From positions 523,415 through 587,414 of the forward strand of contig NZ_JABBGE010000001.1 in assembly GCF_012927245.1 (NCBI RefSeq): a stretch of DNA of 64,000 nucleotides, given 5' to 3'. Origin of the DNA: Streptomyces sp. R302 (GTDB lineage Bacteria; Actinomycetota; Actinomycetes; Streptomycetales; Streptomycetaceae). Every line of letters begins with the position of its first letter. Position 1 is the stretch's first letter. The position numbers were made by a program, and so were the translations under genes. Below the pieces are notes generated by a model. The model ran no database searches, was not told where the DNA came from, and saw nothing but the letters and a program-made list of their open reading frames with translations. Positions 44,598 through 53,499 of the stretch are shown here, piece by piece.

Positions 44598-45242
44598 TCA
44601 GTTCTTGCTCTGAGCCCTGGCCAGACGGCGGGCCTTCGCGCGGCGCTCCGGTGAGGCCGGGTCCTCCACCGCGCCGGGACGCGGGCCGTCGTGGTGCACG
44701 GCGCGGCCGCGGAAGGCCCTCGTGAGCCGCGTGAAGGCCTTCGCGTCCGGTCCGACGTCGATCTGGAAATGACCCGCGGCGGCGGGCGAGAGGTCCGCAC
44801 CCCAGCGCACCACACCACCGCAGTCGGCCAGGATGTCGCGGACCACCGCCTCCTGATGCGGCCACAGGCCGTCACCCGCCCCGAGCAGCGCGATCGCACT
44901 GCCGGAGAGGTGGTTCGACTCGTACGCGGCCCGAACGGCGCGGTCGCTGCGGTGCCCCAGGACGTCCTTGGAACTGTGCAGCGGCACCACCTCGTAGTGC
45001 CAGCGTCTCGCGACATGCAGCAGCACCGCCGACGCCTCACGGTGCAGACGCACGGTGGCGGGGGAGCCCTCGATGCGGAACGAGTCGATGGCATCCGGGT
45101 CGATGACCCAGCCGTTGTCGCTGCGCCGCGCGCTCCACGTGCCGTCGGCCGCGACCGCGGACCCGGTGAGCACGCCGCCCAGCGCGGCGCCCGCGCCCAG
45201 GGCGCCGGCGGAGAGGAGGACGGATCGTCGTGTCAGTGTCAT
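44598..45242 (-). CDS. Tat-exported M15-peptidase-like protein lacking a metal ligand
   Basis: A 214-residue exported protein with a twin-arginine-like leader (TRRSVLLSAGALGAGAALGG). The mature part resembles M15 D-Ala-D-Ala carboxypeptidase/endolysin folds: the block SNHLSGSAIA (109-118) matches SxHxxGxAxD, and His158 in GHFQIDV matches the second His. The zinc-binding Asp expected at position 118 is Ala. So it may be a non-catalytic cell-wall binding protein. Its start lies 1 bp after the stop of the 806-residue protein gene, giving strong translational coupling. Confidence 0.7.
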   Translation of the reverse strand: MTLTRRSVLLSAGALGAGAALGGVLTGSAVAADGTWSARRSDNGWVIDPDAIDSFRIEGSPATVRLHREASAVLLHVARRWHYEVVPLHSSKDVLGHRSDRAVRAAYESNHLSGSAIALLGAGDGLWPHQEAVVRDILADCGGVVRWGADLSPAAAGHFQIDVGPDAKAFTRLTRAFRGRAVHHDGPRPGAVEDPASPERRAKARRLARAQSKN

Positions 45243-45243
45243 G

Positions 45244-47664
45244 TCATATGCCCTTCTCGGCGTCGACGCGCTCCGCGAGCTCGAACGCGTAGGCGAGGAC
45301 GAAGCTGGCCAGCAGGTTCGAGGCGATGTTGGCCGGACGGTCCTCCGCGCCGAGGCTCCAGCCACCGCTCAAGAACCAGGAGCCCCCTCGCACTTCGAGG
45401 TCCGAGTCCACGCCGAGGAGCATGTTCCTGGCGAGGGACTGCGCTCTCGCGATGTCGCTGCTGAAACGATCCCTGAAGAACTGCGTGTAGCGCCGCTGGC
45501 AGACCCGGTCGCCGGCCGCCGGACTGTCGGTGCCGTAGTAACGGGCGAACGCTGTGGGGAGATTGATCTCCTCCGTCCTGATGAGCCGCATGATGTTGAA
45601 CGCGTCGGCGTCCTGGACCCAGTCGTCGTTCGCGAACTTGGATACGGTGTCACGCCGTCCCAGGTAGTCCTGGGCGTACAGCATGGGGTTCGGGTACTGC
45701 TCCTTGACCGTCCGCCATCCTGCGTAGAACGACGCGAGGTCACCGGCCCAGCCGCCCATGTCCCCCAGCGTCACGCGGTCGGCGGTCCCCGGAGACCTCA
45801 GGCACATCTCCAGGGTCGCCATCAGGTGCTCCGTACCGGTGGGGGCCCCGGTCACCGGATCGGTGAAGTGCTTCTTGCCGGCGAGGGTGATCCCCTGCCT
45901 CGCCAAGTGATCGATCCAGCCCTCGTCGATTCCCGACTCCAGGATCGTGTTCCAGGCGAGGTTGGCGTACTTCTCCTGCCGGAAGAACATGCAGATGAGG
46001 CGGTACGGTTCGACTGCCGGGTTGTACTTCAGAGCCTCCGTGAACAGGCGCTGGACGAGGTCGATGAAGTCCTGTGCGGGGGAGCGGGCGGGATTGAGCA
46101 CGGACGTTCCAGGGTCGGAGAAGCGGCGCCACACGTTCCGGTCGATCTCCCAGGCTTCGCCGAAACTTCCGCTGCCGTAGCTGAACGTGCCGTTGCGGAT
46201 CTGGTTGAACGACCAGTTCGCGGGCAGCGGGTAGCCGAGGTTGCCGGAGAACCCCCAGGACAGGCCGGAGACGAACGACCAGGTGGCTCCGACGCGGCGG
46301 GTGACCGCGCTGCACACGTTCCGGGAGCCGTAGACGCCGTAGGTGTAGCGGTTCGTCCGGCCCAAGGCCGCGCGTACGCCGCGGAAGTAGTCGATGACCA
46401 CGTCCATGTCCGCCGCGGTGGCGTCGAAGTCCACGGCGAAATAGATGCAGGTGCCGCGGCCGAACCCGAACTCCCGCGCCCTCTTCTCGGCCACGTCGCC
46501 TTGCTCGAAGCCCTTGTCGTACGTGAAGTTCCAGTCGTACTTGGCGTTCCACTGGAAGATCGGGTACACCTTCAGGCCGCCGCGGAGGATGTCGCCCAGC
46601 TCGGCACTGGTGAGCGCCTTCCCCAGGTAGTCCTCATGCTCAGGGGGGAGGTGTTCGTCGAGGTAGCGGCCCACGATCTGGAACCCGGCGCGGCTGAGCG
46701 CCTGCGCGCGGACGAAGGTGAGCGGTTCCGCCTCGTCGCACGCGGTGGTCTCGCGGAACTCGTTGCCGGTGGAGACCAGGAGCTGCGCCCAGGTGTCGAA
46801 GTCCGACTTGCCGGTCACATGGATCTGGCTGAACTTCTGGAAGGCCCGGACGAAGCTCTCCGTCTTGTCGATGTACTCGCGGCGGATCGCCGTCGTGGTC
46901 ACGCCCTCGCCCTCTACGATCGGCGAGTTGAACACGCACAGGGCCGTGAACAGATGGACCAGGTCCCCGCTGCTGCCCACGCTCAGGGTGGGCAGCTCCT
47001 TGAGCTTCGCCTTGGTGTTCGCGCCGAAGTACCCGCCGATCTCCGAGCGGGGGATGCCGATCTCGAACTGGAGGGCCTTCATCACGGCCTGCTGCACATC
47101 ACGCGAGTAGAAGCCGTCGCATGGACTGAGGTCCATGGTGGTGATGTCCTCGCCGTACACGTAGTTCAGGTTGAGATGCTGCTGGAACGACCGGATCTCG
47201 GTGGTGCCGCCGGGGACACGCCGGAACTGGTCCATCCGCAGGAGTGCCTTGATGAACTGCACAAGGAGCCTGGTGGGGATGTTGGACATGGTGGCGGCCG
47301 AGGACAGCCCGGCGTCACCGATCAGGTCGTTCATCGAGTCGGTGGTCGTCGAGGTCCATTGACTTGCCGGTGAAGCGCCGGGGTACCCCTTGCACCACAG
47401 GGCGTAGTTGACGATGCGGACGATGTTGGCGTTGGACTCGGAGGAACGGATACCGCCGCGTGCCTCAAGGGCGCTGAACGTGCCCGGACCGAAGTTCCGT
47501 ACGGTCGGGGAGATGCCCAGCTCGTGCTGGAGGCCCTGGGTGAGGCTGAGGACCGTCTGCCATCCGGTGCTGCCGTCCTGGGCACAGCGGACGTACCCGG
47601 CGGCCACGCCGTCGTAGGTCGCGTTCACCCATTGCTGGGCCGCGAGCACATTGGGATCTTCCAT
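45244..47664 (-). CDS. Peptidoglycan-binding protein with DUF1906 glycoside hydrolase-like domain
   Basis: An 806-residue protein. Residues ~1-70, 155-225 and 230-295 look like successive peptidoglycan-binding-like repeats (GLQHELGISPTVRNFGPGTFSAL; ALQFEIGIPRSEIGGYFGANTKAKL). Residues ~315-540 are a DUF1906/Rv2525c-like TIM-barrel domain (GFQIVGRYLDEHL, CIYFAVDFDATAADMDVVIDYF, YGVYGSRNVC). The last ~260 residues are unassigned. There is no signal peptide: the ATG at 47664 follows a GGGGGA ribosome site and no upstream start adds one. It is followed 1 bp later by the M15-like gene. Confidence 0.8.
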   Translation of the reverse strand: MEDPNVLAAQQWVNATYDGVAAGYVRCAQDGSTGWQTVLSLTQGLQHELGISPTVRNFGPGTFSALEARGGIRSSESNANIVRIVNYALWCKGYPGASPASQWTSTTTDSMNDLIGDAGLSSAATMSNIPTRLLVQFIKALLRMDQFRRVPGGTTEIRSFQQHLNLNYVYGEDITTMDLSPCDGFYSRDVQQAVMKALQFEIGIPRSEIGGYFGANTKAKLKELPTLSVGSSGDLVHLFTALCVFNSPIVEGEGVTTTAIRREYIDKTESFVRAFQKFSQIHVTGKSDFDTWAQLLVSTGNEFRETTACDEAEPLTFVRAQALSRAGFQIVGRYLDEHLPPEHEDYLGKALTSAELGDILRGGLKVYPIFQWNAKYDWNFTYDKGFEQGDVAEKRAREFGFGRGTCIYFAVDFDATAADMDVVIDYFRGVRAALGRTNRYTYGVYGSRNVCSAVTRRVGATWSFVSGLSWGFSGNLGYPLPANWSFNQIRNGTFSYGSGSFGEAWEIDRNVWRRFSDPGTSVLNPARSPAQDFIDLVQRLFTEALKYNPAVEPYRLICMFFRQEKYANLAWNTILESGIDEGWIDHLARQGITLAGKKHFTDPVTGAPTGTEHLMATLEMCLRSPGTADRVTLGDMGGWAGDLASFYAGWRTVKEQYPNPMLYAQDYLGRRDTVSKFANDDWVQDADAFNIMRLIRTEEINLPTAFARYYGTDSPAAGDRVCQRRYTQFFRDRFSSDIARAQSLARNMLLGVDSDLEVRGGSWFLSGGWSLGAEDRPANIASNLLASFVLAYAFELAERVDAEKGI

Positions 47665-47832
47665 GCGATATGTCCCCCGTTGGGTTCGTTCCGAGACCGG
47701 AAGGGCGCCACGACACCCCGCCGCCAGACCGTCACCCATGACGTGGGCATGGGGAACCTCGAAGGTTGCAGGGTCCCTCCGGCGTCGCTTCGGGGAATCC
47801 TTTGGGCGGTAAGCGCAACAGGAGGGGACCAC

Positions 47833-48393
47833 ATGAACGTGTGCGGGAAGCGTTTTCGGGCGGCCGCCGCCGTCGTAGGCGCCGCGCTGGCGGCCACGCT
47901 GGGGCTGGGGGCTTCGCCGGCCTCGGCGGCCACGTCCGACGGGTGGGTGCGGGGCTACGACACCTACGTCGGCGACTGGGGCGACGAGGGGACGGTGTCG
48001 ATGTTGGTCAGTCAGTACAAGAATTCCAACGCCACATGCCTGTGGCAGAGGGTTCTGTGGGCCGAAGGTGCCGGCGGGGATCCCGAGCACCCGTTCTATG
48101 AAGGCTGGATCAACGGGAGCTTCGGGCCCGAGACGTCCAGTGCCACCTTCAACCTGCAGAGGCGCTGGGGCCTGACGGCGGACAGCTATGTCGGTCCCAA
48201 GACCTTCGGCAGGGCGGACGACAACCTCGTCAAGACGGGCGGCAGCACCGGCCGGGGAGAGACGCTCTATCTGGAGTATCGAGGTCGCAGCCACACCTTC
48301 CCCGTGCGCCGCAACACCGAAGGAAAGTACCTCTTCAAGGACGCCGACGGCACCTGGCGGCAGGCGGGATACAACTACCGCACCTGCAGTTAG
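47833..48393 (+). CDS. Secreted peptidoglycan-binding domain protein
   Basis: A 186-residue exported protein. The Sec signal (FRAAAAVVGAALAATLGLGASPASA) is followed by a PG_binding_1-like domain (CLWQRVLWAEGAG, INGSFGPETSSATFNLQRRWGLTADSYVGPKTFG) and a short C-terminal beta-rich segment ending in Cys. GGAGGGG precedes the ATG. It is divergent from the 806-residue protein; the two share a ~170-bp promoter region and probably a cell-wall role. Confidence 0.85.
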   Translation: MNVCGKRFRAAAAVVGAALAATLGLGASPASAATSDGWVRGYDTYVGDWGDEGTVSMLVSQYKNSNATCLWQRVLWAEGAGGDPEHPFYEGWINGSFGPETSSATFNLQRRWGLTADSYVGPKTFGRADDNLVKTGGSTGRGETLYLEYRGRSHTFPVRRNTEGKYLFKDADGTWRQAGYNYRTCS

Positions 48394-48399
48394 CCGTCG

Positions 48400-48974
48400 G
48401 CGCAAGGCGTCGGACATCCTCCGCCGTGCGCAGCGCGTCCCATGTCGCCGGGCCGACCGTTCCGTCCGCGTCCAGGCCCGCCCGCTTCTGGAAGGTGAGG
48501 ACGGCTCCGTGCGTCATGGGGCCGAAGTCGCCGTCCACCTCGCCGACTTCGGTGACGCCGTGCAGGTACCGCAGCAGGCACGGGAGTTCACGGACCTGGC
48601 TGCCGCCGTCGCCGCGCTTGATGGTGAAGTCCCAGGTGCTGTTCTCGCCCGCGGTGGCCGGGGGCTCGTCCCGGAGTGCGTGGGCCGCGGTCGTGGCGCT
48701 CAGCAGGGCCGCCGCCACGAGCGCGCCGACGAGTGCGGCGCAGCAGCTCCTGTGCAGTGGGGCGTTCGGCGTGAGTGGCGGCCAGGCAGTCCCGGACGAT
48801 CTCCCGCCAGGCTTCCGGGAGTTCGGGGGAGAGCCGGAGCTCCTCGGCGCCGCGCGCGTAACGCGCCACCGCGTCGCAGCGGGCCTCCGTGGTGCTGCCC
48901 GGGAGCGGGAAGGTGCCGGTGAGGACGGTGTGCGCCAGGACGCCGAAGGCTCATACGTCCGCCGACGGGCGGAA
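48400..48974 (-). pseudogene. Remnant of a Ser/Thr kinase fused to a peptidoglycan-binding domain
   Basis: The minus strand encodes a kinase C-lobe closely resembling residues ~225-300 of the intact kinase at 60626-62125. FRPSADV is followed by a TGA stop (plus-strand TCA at 48951-48953) where the paralogue has Trp, then AFGVLAHTVLTG and ARYARGAEELRLSPELPEAWREI continue in frame. After TAQELL the reading shifts by one base into a membrane helix (AALVGALVAAALLSATTAAHA) and a peptidoglycan-binding domain (EVDGDFGPMTHGAVLTFQKRAGLDADGTVG). The kinase N-lobe is missing. At least three lesions make it non-functional, although the distal part could be read from a GTG at 48718. Confidence 0.8.
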
Positions 48975-49127
48975 CTGCCGACACCTCATCAGCCAGGTGG
49001 ATGGCTCGGCTCTCCGGCGGTCCGCGGTACGGGGCGCAGCGGAACCCGCTGTGCCACTTCGGCGCCGGACGCGGGGTGTCCGCCCCGGTGGGCGGTCCAG
49101 GGCGGCCGGGGCGGGTGCCGCCGTTCG

Positions 49128-49949
49128 TCACGGGCGCTCCTGCGACTTCTGCAGGCCGTTCCGGCGGGGCGCCCCCGCGGACTCGCCGTTCGCGGCGGGG
49201 GCGAGTGCCTCGGCGAGCCGGAGGAACTCCAGCGGGAACGGGAAGAACACCGTGGTGCTGCGGTCGCCGGACATCTCCGCCATGGTGGACAGGACGCGGA
49301 GCTGGAGGGAGGCGGGGTGCTCCTCCAGGCGTCCGGCGGCGGCGCTGAGGGTTTCGGCGGCCTCGTACTCGCCCTTGGCGTGGATGACCTTGGCGCGCCG
49401 GTCGCGTTCGGACTCGGCCTGGCGGGCCATGGCGCGGCGCATGCCTTCGGGGAGTTCGACGTCCTTGACCTCGACGAGGGTGACCTTCACGCCCCAGGGG
49501 TTGGTGAGATCGTCGATGATCTGCTGGAGGCGCTGATTGATCTCGTCGCGGTTGATGAGGAGCTCGTCCAGGTCGACCTGGCCGAGGATGCTGCGCAGGG
49601 TGGTCTGGGCGACCTCGGAGGTGCCCTTGATGTGGTCCTCGATCGCGACCACCGACTTGTTGGGATCGGTGACGTTGAAGTACGTGACCGCGTTGACCCG
49701 GACGGTCACGTTGTCCTTGGTGATCACGTCTTGCGGCGGGATGTCCATGGTGACCGTCCGCAGTGACACGCGGAACATCCGGTCGACGACCGGGATGATG
49801 AGGAACAGGCCGGGCCCCTTCGCCCCGATGAGTCGGCCGAGACGGAAGATCACTCCGCGCTCGTACTCGGGCACGATCTTGATGGCTGCCATCGCCAGCA
49901 GAACGACGACGACCGCCGCGGCGATGAGTCCGATGGTTCCGGCGTTCAT
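49128..49949 (-). CDS. Slipin (SPFH/stomatin-family membrane protein)
   Basis: A 273-residue protein with an N-terminal membrane helix (IGLIAAAVVVVLLAMAAIKIV) and a complete SPFH domain (YERGVIFRLGRLIGAKGPGLFLIIP, DIPPQDVITKDNVTVRVNAVTYFNV, VEVKDVELPEGMRRAMARQAESERDRRAKVIHAKGEYEA). Slipins scaffold membrane microdomains and pair with NfeD proteases. Its ATG overlaps the NfeD stop by 4 bp (49946-49949). The C-terminal ~20 residues are an Ala/Arg-rich tail. It is the last gene of the stress operon. Confidence 0.93.
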   Translation of the reverse strand: MNAGTIGLIAAAVVVVLLAMAAIKIVPEYERGVIFRLGRLIGAKGPGLFLIIPVVDRMFRVSLRTVTMDIPPQDVITKDNVTVRVNAVTYFNVTDPNKSVVAIEDHIKGTSEVAQTTLRSILGQVDLDELLINRDEINQRLQQIIDDLTNPWGVKVTLVEVKDVELPEGMRRAMARQAESERDRRAKVIHAKGEYEAAETLSAAAGRLEEHPASLQLRVLSTMAEMSGDRSTTVFFPFPLEFLRLAEALAPAANGESAGAPRRNGLQKSQERP

Positions 49950-51265
49950 GACTCCTCCTCGGGGAGGGGCTCGACGATGAGGACCAGTCCGTCCTGGCTC
50001 GTGACCCGGACCCGCCCGCCTTCGGTGAGGGGCCGCCCGGAGGCGGACCGTACCGCCCACCACGCTCCGTCCAGGAAGACCTGCCCGGTGTCTCCGCCGG
50101 CATGGCGCACCTGTGTCTCGGCGTCCACCAGCGTCTGGATCCCGGTTGCGGCAGGTGCCCGGCGTGCCCGCCAGGCGAGCCTGCCGGCCAGCACGCTGCC
50201 GGCGCCGACGACCAGCGCCGTCGGCCACAGGACCAGCGGGTCCACGGCCAGCTCGCCGCGGAACAGCAGTACGCCGGCCATGACCAGGGCGGCTGTGCCA
50301 CCGGCGGCGAACACGCCGATGCCCGGAGTGAACAGCTCCGCGAGGAACAGGACGGCCGCCAGCAGGAGCAGGAGCAGCCCACCGGCCTGGAACGGCAGGA
50401 CGCTGAGCGCGACGAATCCGAGGACGAGGAGGATGACTCCGGCGGTGCCGGCCAGCCCCATGCCCGGCGTCGCGAACTCGTAGACCACCGCGAGCGTGCC
50501 CAGGGACAGGAACAGGAACGCCAGCTCCGGGCTGGCCAGGGTCTGGCGGAGCTCGCCGAAGAAGCCGAGCTCGTGGGGGACGGTCTCGGCACCGGCCGTT
50601 CGCAGGACGACGTGTCGGTCGCCGTCGAGGGTGACCGTGCGGCCGTCGATCGCGTCGAGCAAGGCCGCCCGGTCGGGTGCGACCACGTCCACCACTCCCA
50701 GACTCAGGGCTTCGCGGTCGGTGACCGAGGTGCCGTCGCGGACCATGCGCTCGGCGAAGGCGGTGTCGCGACCGCGCTGCTCCGCGATCGACACCGCGAA
50801 CGCGGCGGCATCGTCGACCACCTTGTCACCGGCCTTCTCGCCCTCCGCGTTCACCGGAGTGCCGGCGCCGATGTGCGTTCCGGGGGCCATCGAGGCGACG
50901 TGCGCGGACAGGGTGAGGTACGCCCCCGCCGAGGCCGCGCGGGCGCCGGAGGGCGTCACGTACACGACGACGGGCACGTCGGCACCGAGGAAGTCCCGCA
51001 CGATGTGGCGCGTGGACTCCAGGAGCCCGCCCGGAGTGTCCAGCTCCACCAGGAACGCGGCCCGGTCGTCGCGTTCCGCCTCCCGCAGTCCGTCGGCGAG
51101 GTGCTCGGCGATCACCGGTGTGATCGCCCCGTCCACCCGCGCCACGAGCACCGAAGGCCGCTCGGCCGCGGCGCCCGATCCCCACCCGGGCAGCAGGGCC
51201 GGCGCGGCCGTCATGACCAGGAGCGCCACCCGTGCGAGAAGCCCTCCGAAGAGTCCGCAGTGCAC
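49946..51265 (-). CDS. Long-form NfeD protein with ClpP-like serine protease domain
   Basis: A 439-residue membrane protease partner of slipin. It has a signal peptide (VALLVMTAAPALLPGW) and a ClpP-class domain (FLVELDTPGGLLESTRHIV; catalytic Ser in RAASAGAYLTL near 110; a downstream Lys in EKAGDKVVDD as likely general base). Four or five membrane helices (about 235-350) and a C-terminal OB-fold (GQVFLDGAWWAVRS) follow. The GTG at 51265 fits the signal peptide. The long form with slipin downstream is the classic NfeD1b pair. Confidence 0.92.
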   Translation of the reverse strand: MHCGLFGGLLARVALLVMTAAPALLPGWGSGAAAERPSVLVARVDGAITPVIAEHLADGLREAERDDRAAFLVELDTPGGLLESTRHIVRDFLGADVPVVVYVTPSGARAASAGAYLTLSAHVASMAPGTHIGAGTPVNAEGEKAGDKVVDDAAAFAVSIAEQRGRDTAFAERMVRDGTSVTDREALSLGVVDVVAPDRAALLDAIDGRTVTLDGDRHVVLRTAGAETVPHELGFFGELRQTLASPELAFLFLSLGTLAVVYEFATPGMGLAGTAGVILLVLGFVALSVLPFQAGGLLLLLLAAVLFLAELFTPGIGVFAAGGTAALVMAGVLLFRGELAVDPLVLWPTALVVGAGSVLAGRLAWRARRAPAATGIQTLVDAETQVRHAGGDTGQVFLDGAWWAVRSASGRPLTEGGRVRVTSQDGLVLIVEPLPEEES

Positions 51266-51325
51266 CGGTCTCCTCTCTTCGCCGGGCGTCTTCGCCGGGC
51301 GGCCCGAACCCGCGCGGCCGTCGGG

Positions 51326-51535
51326 TCACGTACTGTGCTCCGCCCCGTCGCACACCGGACACAGAGCGGTTCGGCCCGGCAGGCGTCCCGTGGTCCTGCC
51401 CAGGCCCGACTCGTGGTGCACCTCGCGAGGTGCGAATCTCACATGGTCCCCGCACAGCCCCGCGCCGCAGTCGCAGCACACCGCCACCGCGGCGACGGCC
51501 TTGTCGTTCCCCGCCCGGCACTCGAAGCACTCCAT
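51326..51535 (-). CDS. DUF2180-like cysteine-rich zinc-ribbon protein
   Basis: A 69-residue protein with seven Cys and several His: MECFECRAG, VAVCCDCGAGLCGDHV, REVHHESGLGRTTG and LCPVCDG. The CxxC pairs imply one or two zinc sites of B-box/zinc-ribbon type. I recall the family as DUF2180; no function is known. It sits between the SGNH hydrolase and NfeD genes on the same strand, a position often seen in Streptomyces stress clusters. Confidence 0.82.
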   Translation of the reverse strand: MECFECRAGNDKAVAAVAVCCDCGAGLCGDHVRFAPREVHHESGLGRTTGRLPGRTALCPVCDGAEHST

Positions 51536-51629
51536 CAGTGCCTCCTCGCGGCTTCGCTCCGGCGTCCCGTCCGGCCTCCGCGTACGTCCGGCGCCTACCC
51601 GCGACGGTGAGGGCCATCCGCCCAGGGGC

Positions 51630-53075
51630 TCAGCGCGTGCCGGCCGGAGCGGGCGGCGATTCGAGCAGGGCGCGCTGCACGGCGAGGGCGATCGCCAGCT
51701 GTCCGGTTGCCGTGGGGTGGAGCGGGGCCTGCTCGGCGGGTCCCCTCACGTACGGGTGGCCGGTGCACAGGCCGTGGCCCGCGAAGTCGGGACGGGCCGT
51801 GGAGAAGCCGGCGGCTTCGGCGCCTTCCCGCAGTACGGCGTTCAGCTCCGCGAGGTACGAGCGGAGCACGCGCGCTTTGTCCGGGGTGATGCCTTCCTCG
51901 CTGAGGCAGTCCGCCTGCTCACCGAAGGGGTCGTAGTACTCGGTGACGACGACGCGCGGGGACCCGGGGAGGGCGGCGAGGTGGCGCAGCAGCTCTCGGT
52001 AGTCCAGGGAGAAGCGGGCGAGCTGTGCGTCGAAGAACGTGTCCGTGGCGCGGTCCCCGCACCGTGGCTGCGTGGTGCACAGCCGCGTGAGTGCGGCCCA
52101 TCGGACGTCGTTGGCGCCGACACTGACGGTGACCGCCGATGCCTCGGGAGCTCGCCGCAGCTCGGACAGCTGCGGCGGGACCGTCACTCCGCCGACGGTA
52201 CGGGCGCCAAGGAGGCCGTCCCTGATCGTCGCTCCCGCGCAGGCGAGGCTGAGCACGCGGCGGCCGTGCAGGCGCTCCAGGTACTCGGAGAACGCGTCCG
52301 CGCTGCGTCGGCACGCGCGGTCCTGGGCCGTGGCGTCCGCCAGGGGCCCGTTCCCGGATCCGGCGGCCGTCGAGTCGCCGAGGACGACCAGGCGGACGTC
52401 CTGGGCGACGGGCCCCTCGGGCGGCGGCAGGCGGGCCGGGGGACCGCGGCCGACCAGGTTCTCCAGCGAGTCGACCGAGCGCAGCACCTTCGGGGTGTCG
52501 TTGGCGAGCACCAGGTATCCGGTCGTGCTGAGACCGCTCACCACGACCAGGCCGGCGCAGGCGAGCGTGACGGCCGATCGGACGGTCAGACGCCTGAGCA
52601 CGGCCACGGCCACCAGGATCGCGAGAGCGATGCCGGCGGCGATGACCGTCTGCCACAGGGCGTACCGGAACCAGCCCTCCGCGAGCCGGCGTCCCACCTC
52701 GGCGACGGAGCCGTCCGGTTCCCGCGCGAGCTCGTCCAGCTCGCGCCCGAACCTGATCTCGGTCAGCGTCAGGCGGGGCCGCAGCGGACCGTGGAAGGTC
52801 ACGGCGGTGGGCATGTCCTGGCCGAACAGCACGAGCGTCCCGGGCCCGGTCCAGTCGGCCCACGGTCCCGTGACCGAGAGCCGGACACTCTGCCCACCGA
52901 CGGAGACCTGCTGCGGTGGCGTGAGACGTACCGCGAGCCACACGGAGAAGACCGATACCGCGACCAGACCGACGGCACGAGCCGCGAACGACCTCCACCC
53001 GGCGTGGCGCTCCCGCCTGCGGCCGGTTGCCGTCGGCGCGGTGTCAGCCCGCCGGATCCGCGTCGTCCACCGCAT
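51630..53075 (-). CDS. Membrane-anchored SGNH/GDSL hydrolase
   Basis: A 481-residue protein with two membrane helices (about 32-50 and 150-200 region) enclosing an extracytoplasmic segment, then a second hydrophobic segment before an SGNH esterase domain. Block I is VVLGDSTAAGSGNG (catalytic Ser near 232), block III VGANDVRW and block V LHPTATG with the catalytic His. Seven Cys in the mature domain suggest disulfides outside the membrane. The start at 53075 overlaps the PRC gene by 32 bp. The substrate is unknown; polysaccharide or lipid deacylation is typical. Confidence 0.87.
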   Translation of the reverse strand: MRWTTRIRRADTAPTATGRRRERHAGWRSFAARAVGLVAVSVFSVWLAVRLTPPQQVSVGGQSVRLSVTGPWADWTGPGTLVLFGQDMPTAVTFHGPLRPRLTLTEIRFGRELDELAREPDGSVAEVGRRLAEGWFRYALWQTVIAAGIALAILVAVAVLRRLTVRSAVTLACAGLVVVSGLSTTGYLVLANDTPKVLRSVDSLENLVGRGPPARLPPPEGPVAQDVRLVVLGDSTAAGSGNGPLADATAQDRACRRSADAFSEYLERLHGRRVLSLACAGATIRDGLLGARTVGGVTVPPQLSELRRAPEASAVTVSVGANDVRWAALTRLCTTQPRCGDRATDTFFDAQLARFSLDYRELLRHLAALPGSPRVVVTEYYDPFGEQADCLSEEGITPDKARVLRSYLAELNAVLREGAEAAGFSTARPDFAGHGLCTGHPYVRGPAEQAPLHPTATGQLAIALAVQRALLESPPAPAGTR

Positions 53076-53499
53076 CGCCGGTGATCACAGCCGCGAAGTC
53101 GCCCACCCCGACCAGCCGTGCCCCGTCGAACGTGTCACCGGCTGTCAGCAGCGTGACCAGGCTCCCGTCCGCAGGATCGAACTCGACGTCACGGACCTCC
53201 CCGAGCCGGTCGCCCCGGTCCGTCATCAGGGACTTCCCCACCGCGTCGCCCGGAGGGGCCTCCGCGTCACCGCCGGAGACGCGCTCATCGGCGTCGGGTG
53301 CACGGCGGACCATCACCGCGTCCGGCCCGCAGGCCTGCACCGCGCCCCACGGCACGCTCATCAGATGGGCACCGGTGCGGATCCGGAGCGCCTGCACGCG
53401 GGCGGGCGCCGGACTCAGAAGGAGTCCGGTCACCTTCCCCAGCGTCTCGCCGGTGCTCACCAGTACTACCTGACGTCCGGCCAGGTCACTGCTCAGCAT
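53044..53499 (-). CDS. PRC-barrel domain protein, second copy
   Basis: A 151-residue protein with two PRC-barrel-like halves: LAGRQVVLVSTGETLGKVTGLLLSPAPARVQALRI and KSLMTDRGDRLGEVRDVEFDPADGSLVTLLTA. PRC barrels bind RNA or other proteins in RimM and reaction centres; here the role is unknown. It overlaps the upstream PRC gene by 14 bp and the downstream SGNH gene by 32 bp, so all three are translated from one mRNA. Confidence 0.87.
   Translation of the reverse strand: MLSSDLAGRQVVLVSTGETLGKVTGLLLSPAPARVQALRIRTGAHLMSVPWGAVQACGPDAVMVRRAPDADERVSGGDAEAPPGDAVGKSLMTDRGDRLGEVRDVEFDPADGSLVTLLTAGDTFDGARLVGVGDFAAVITGDAVDDADPAG

Noticed and set aside
44118..44654. Open frames on both strands after the CAT tRNA (up to 178 codons)
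   Set aside because: No ribosome site, no codon bias, Arg/Gly/Ser-rich translations and mutual overlap in several frames; no recognisable integrase or transposase piece.
44598..48400. Prophage lysis or tail module, suggested by endolysin-like and peptidoglycan-binding domains
   Set aside because: No integrase, portal, capsid, tail or holin gene is present and the neighbouring genes are chromosomal stress families.
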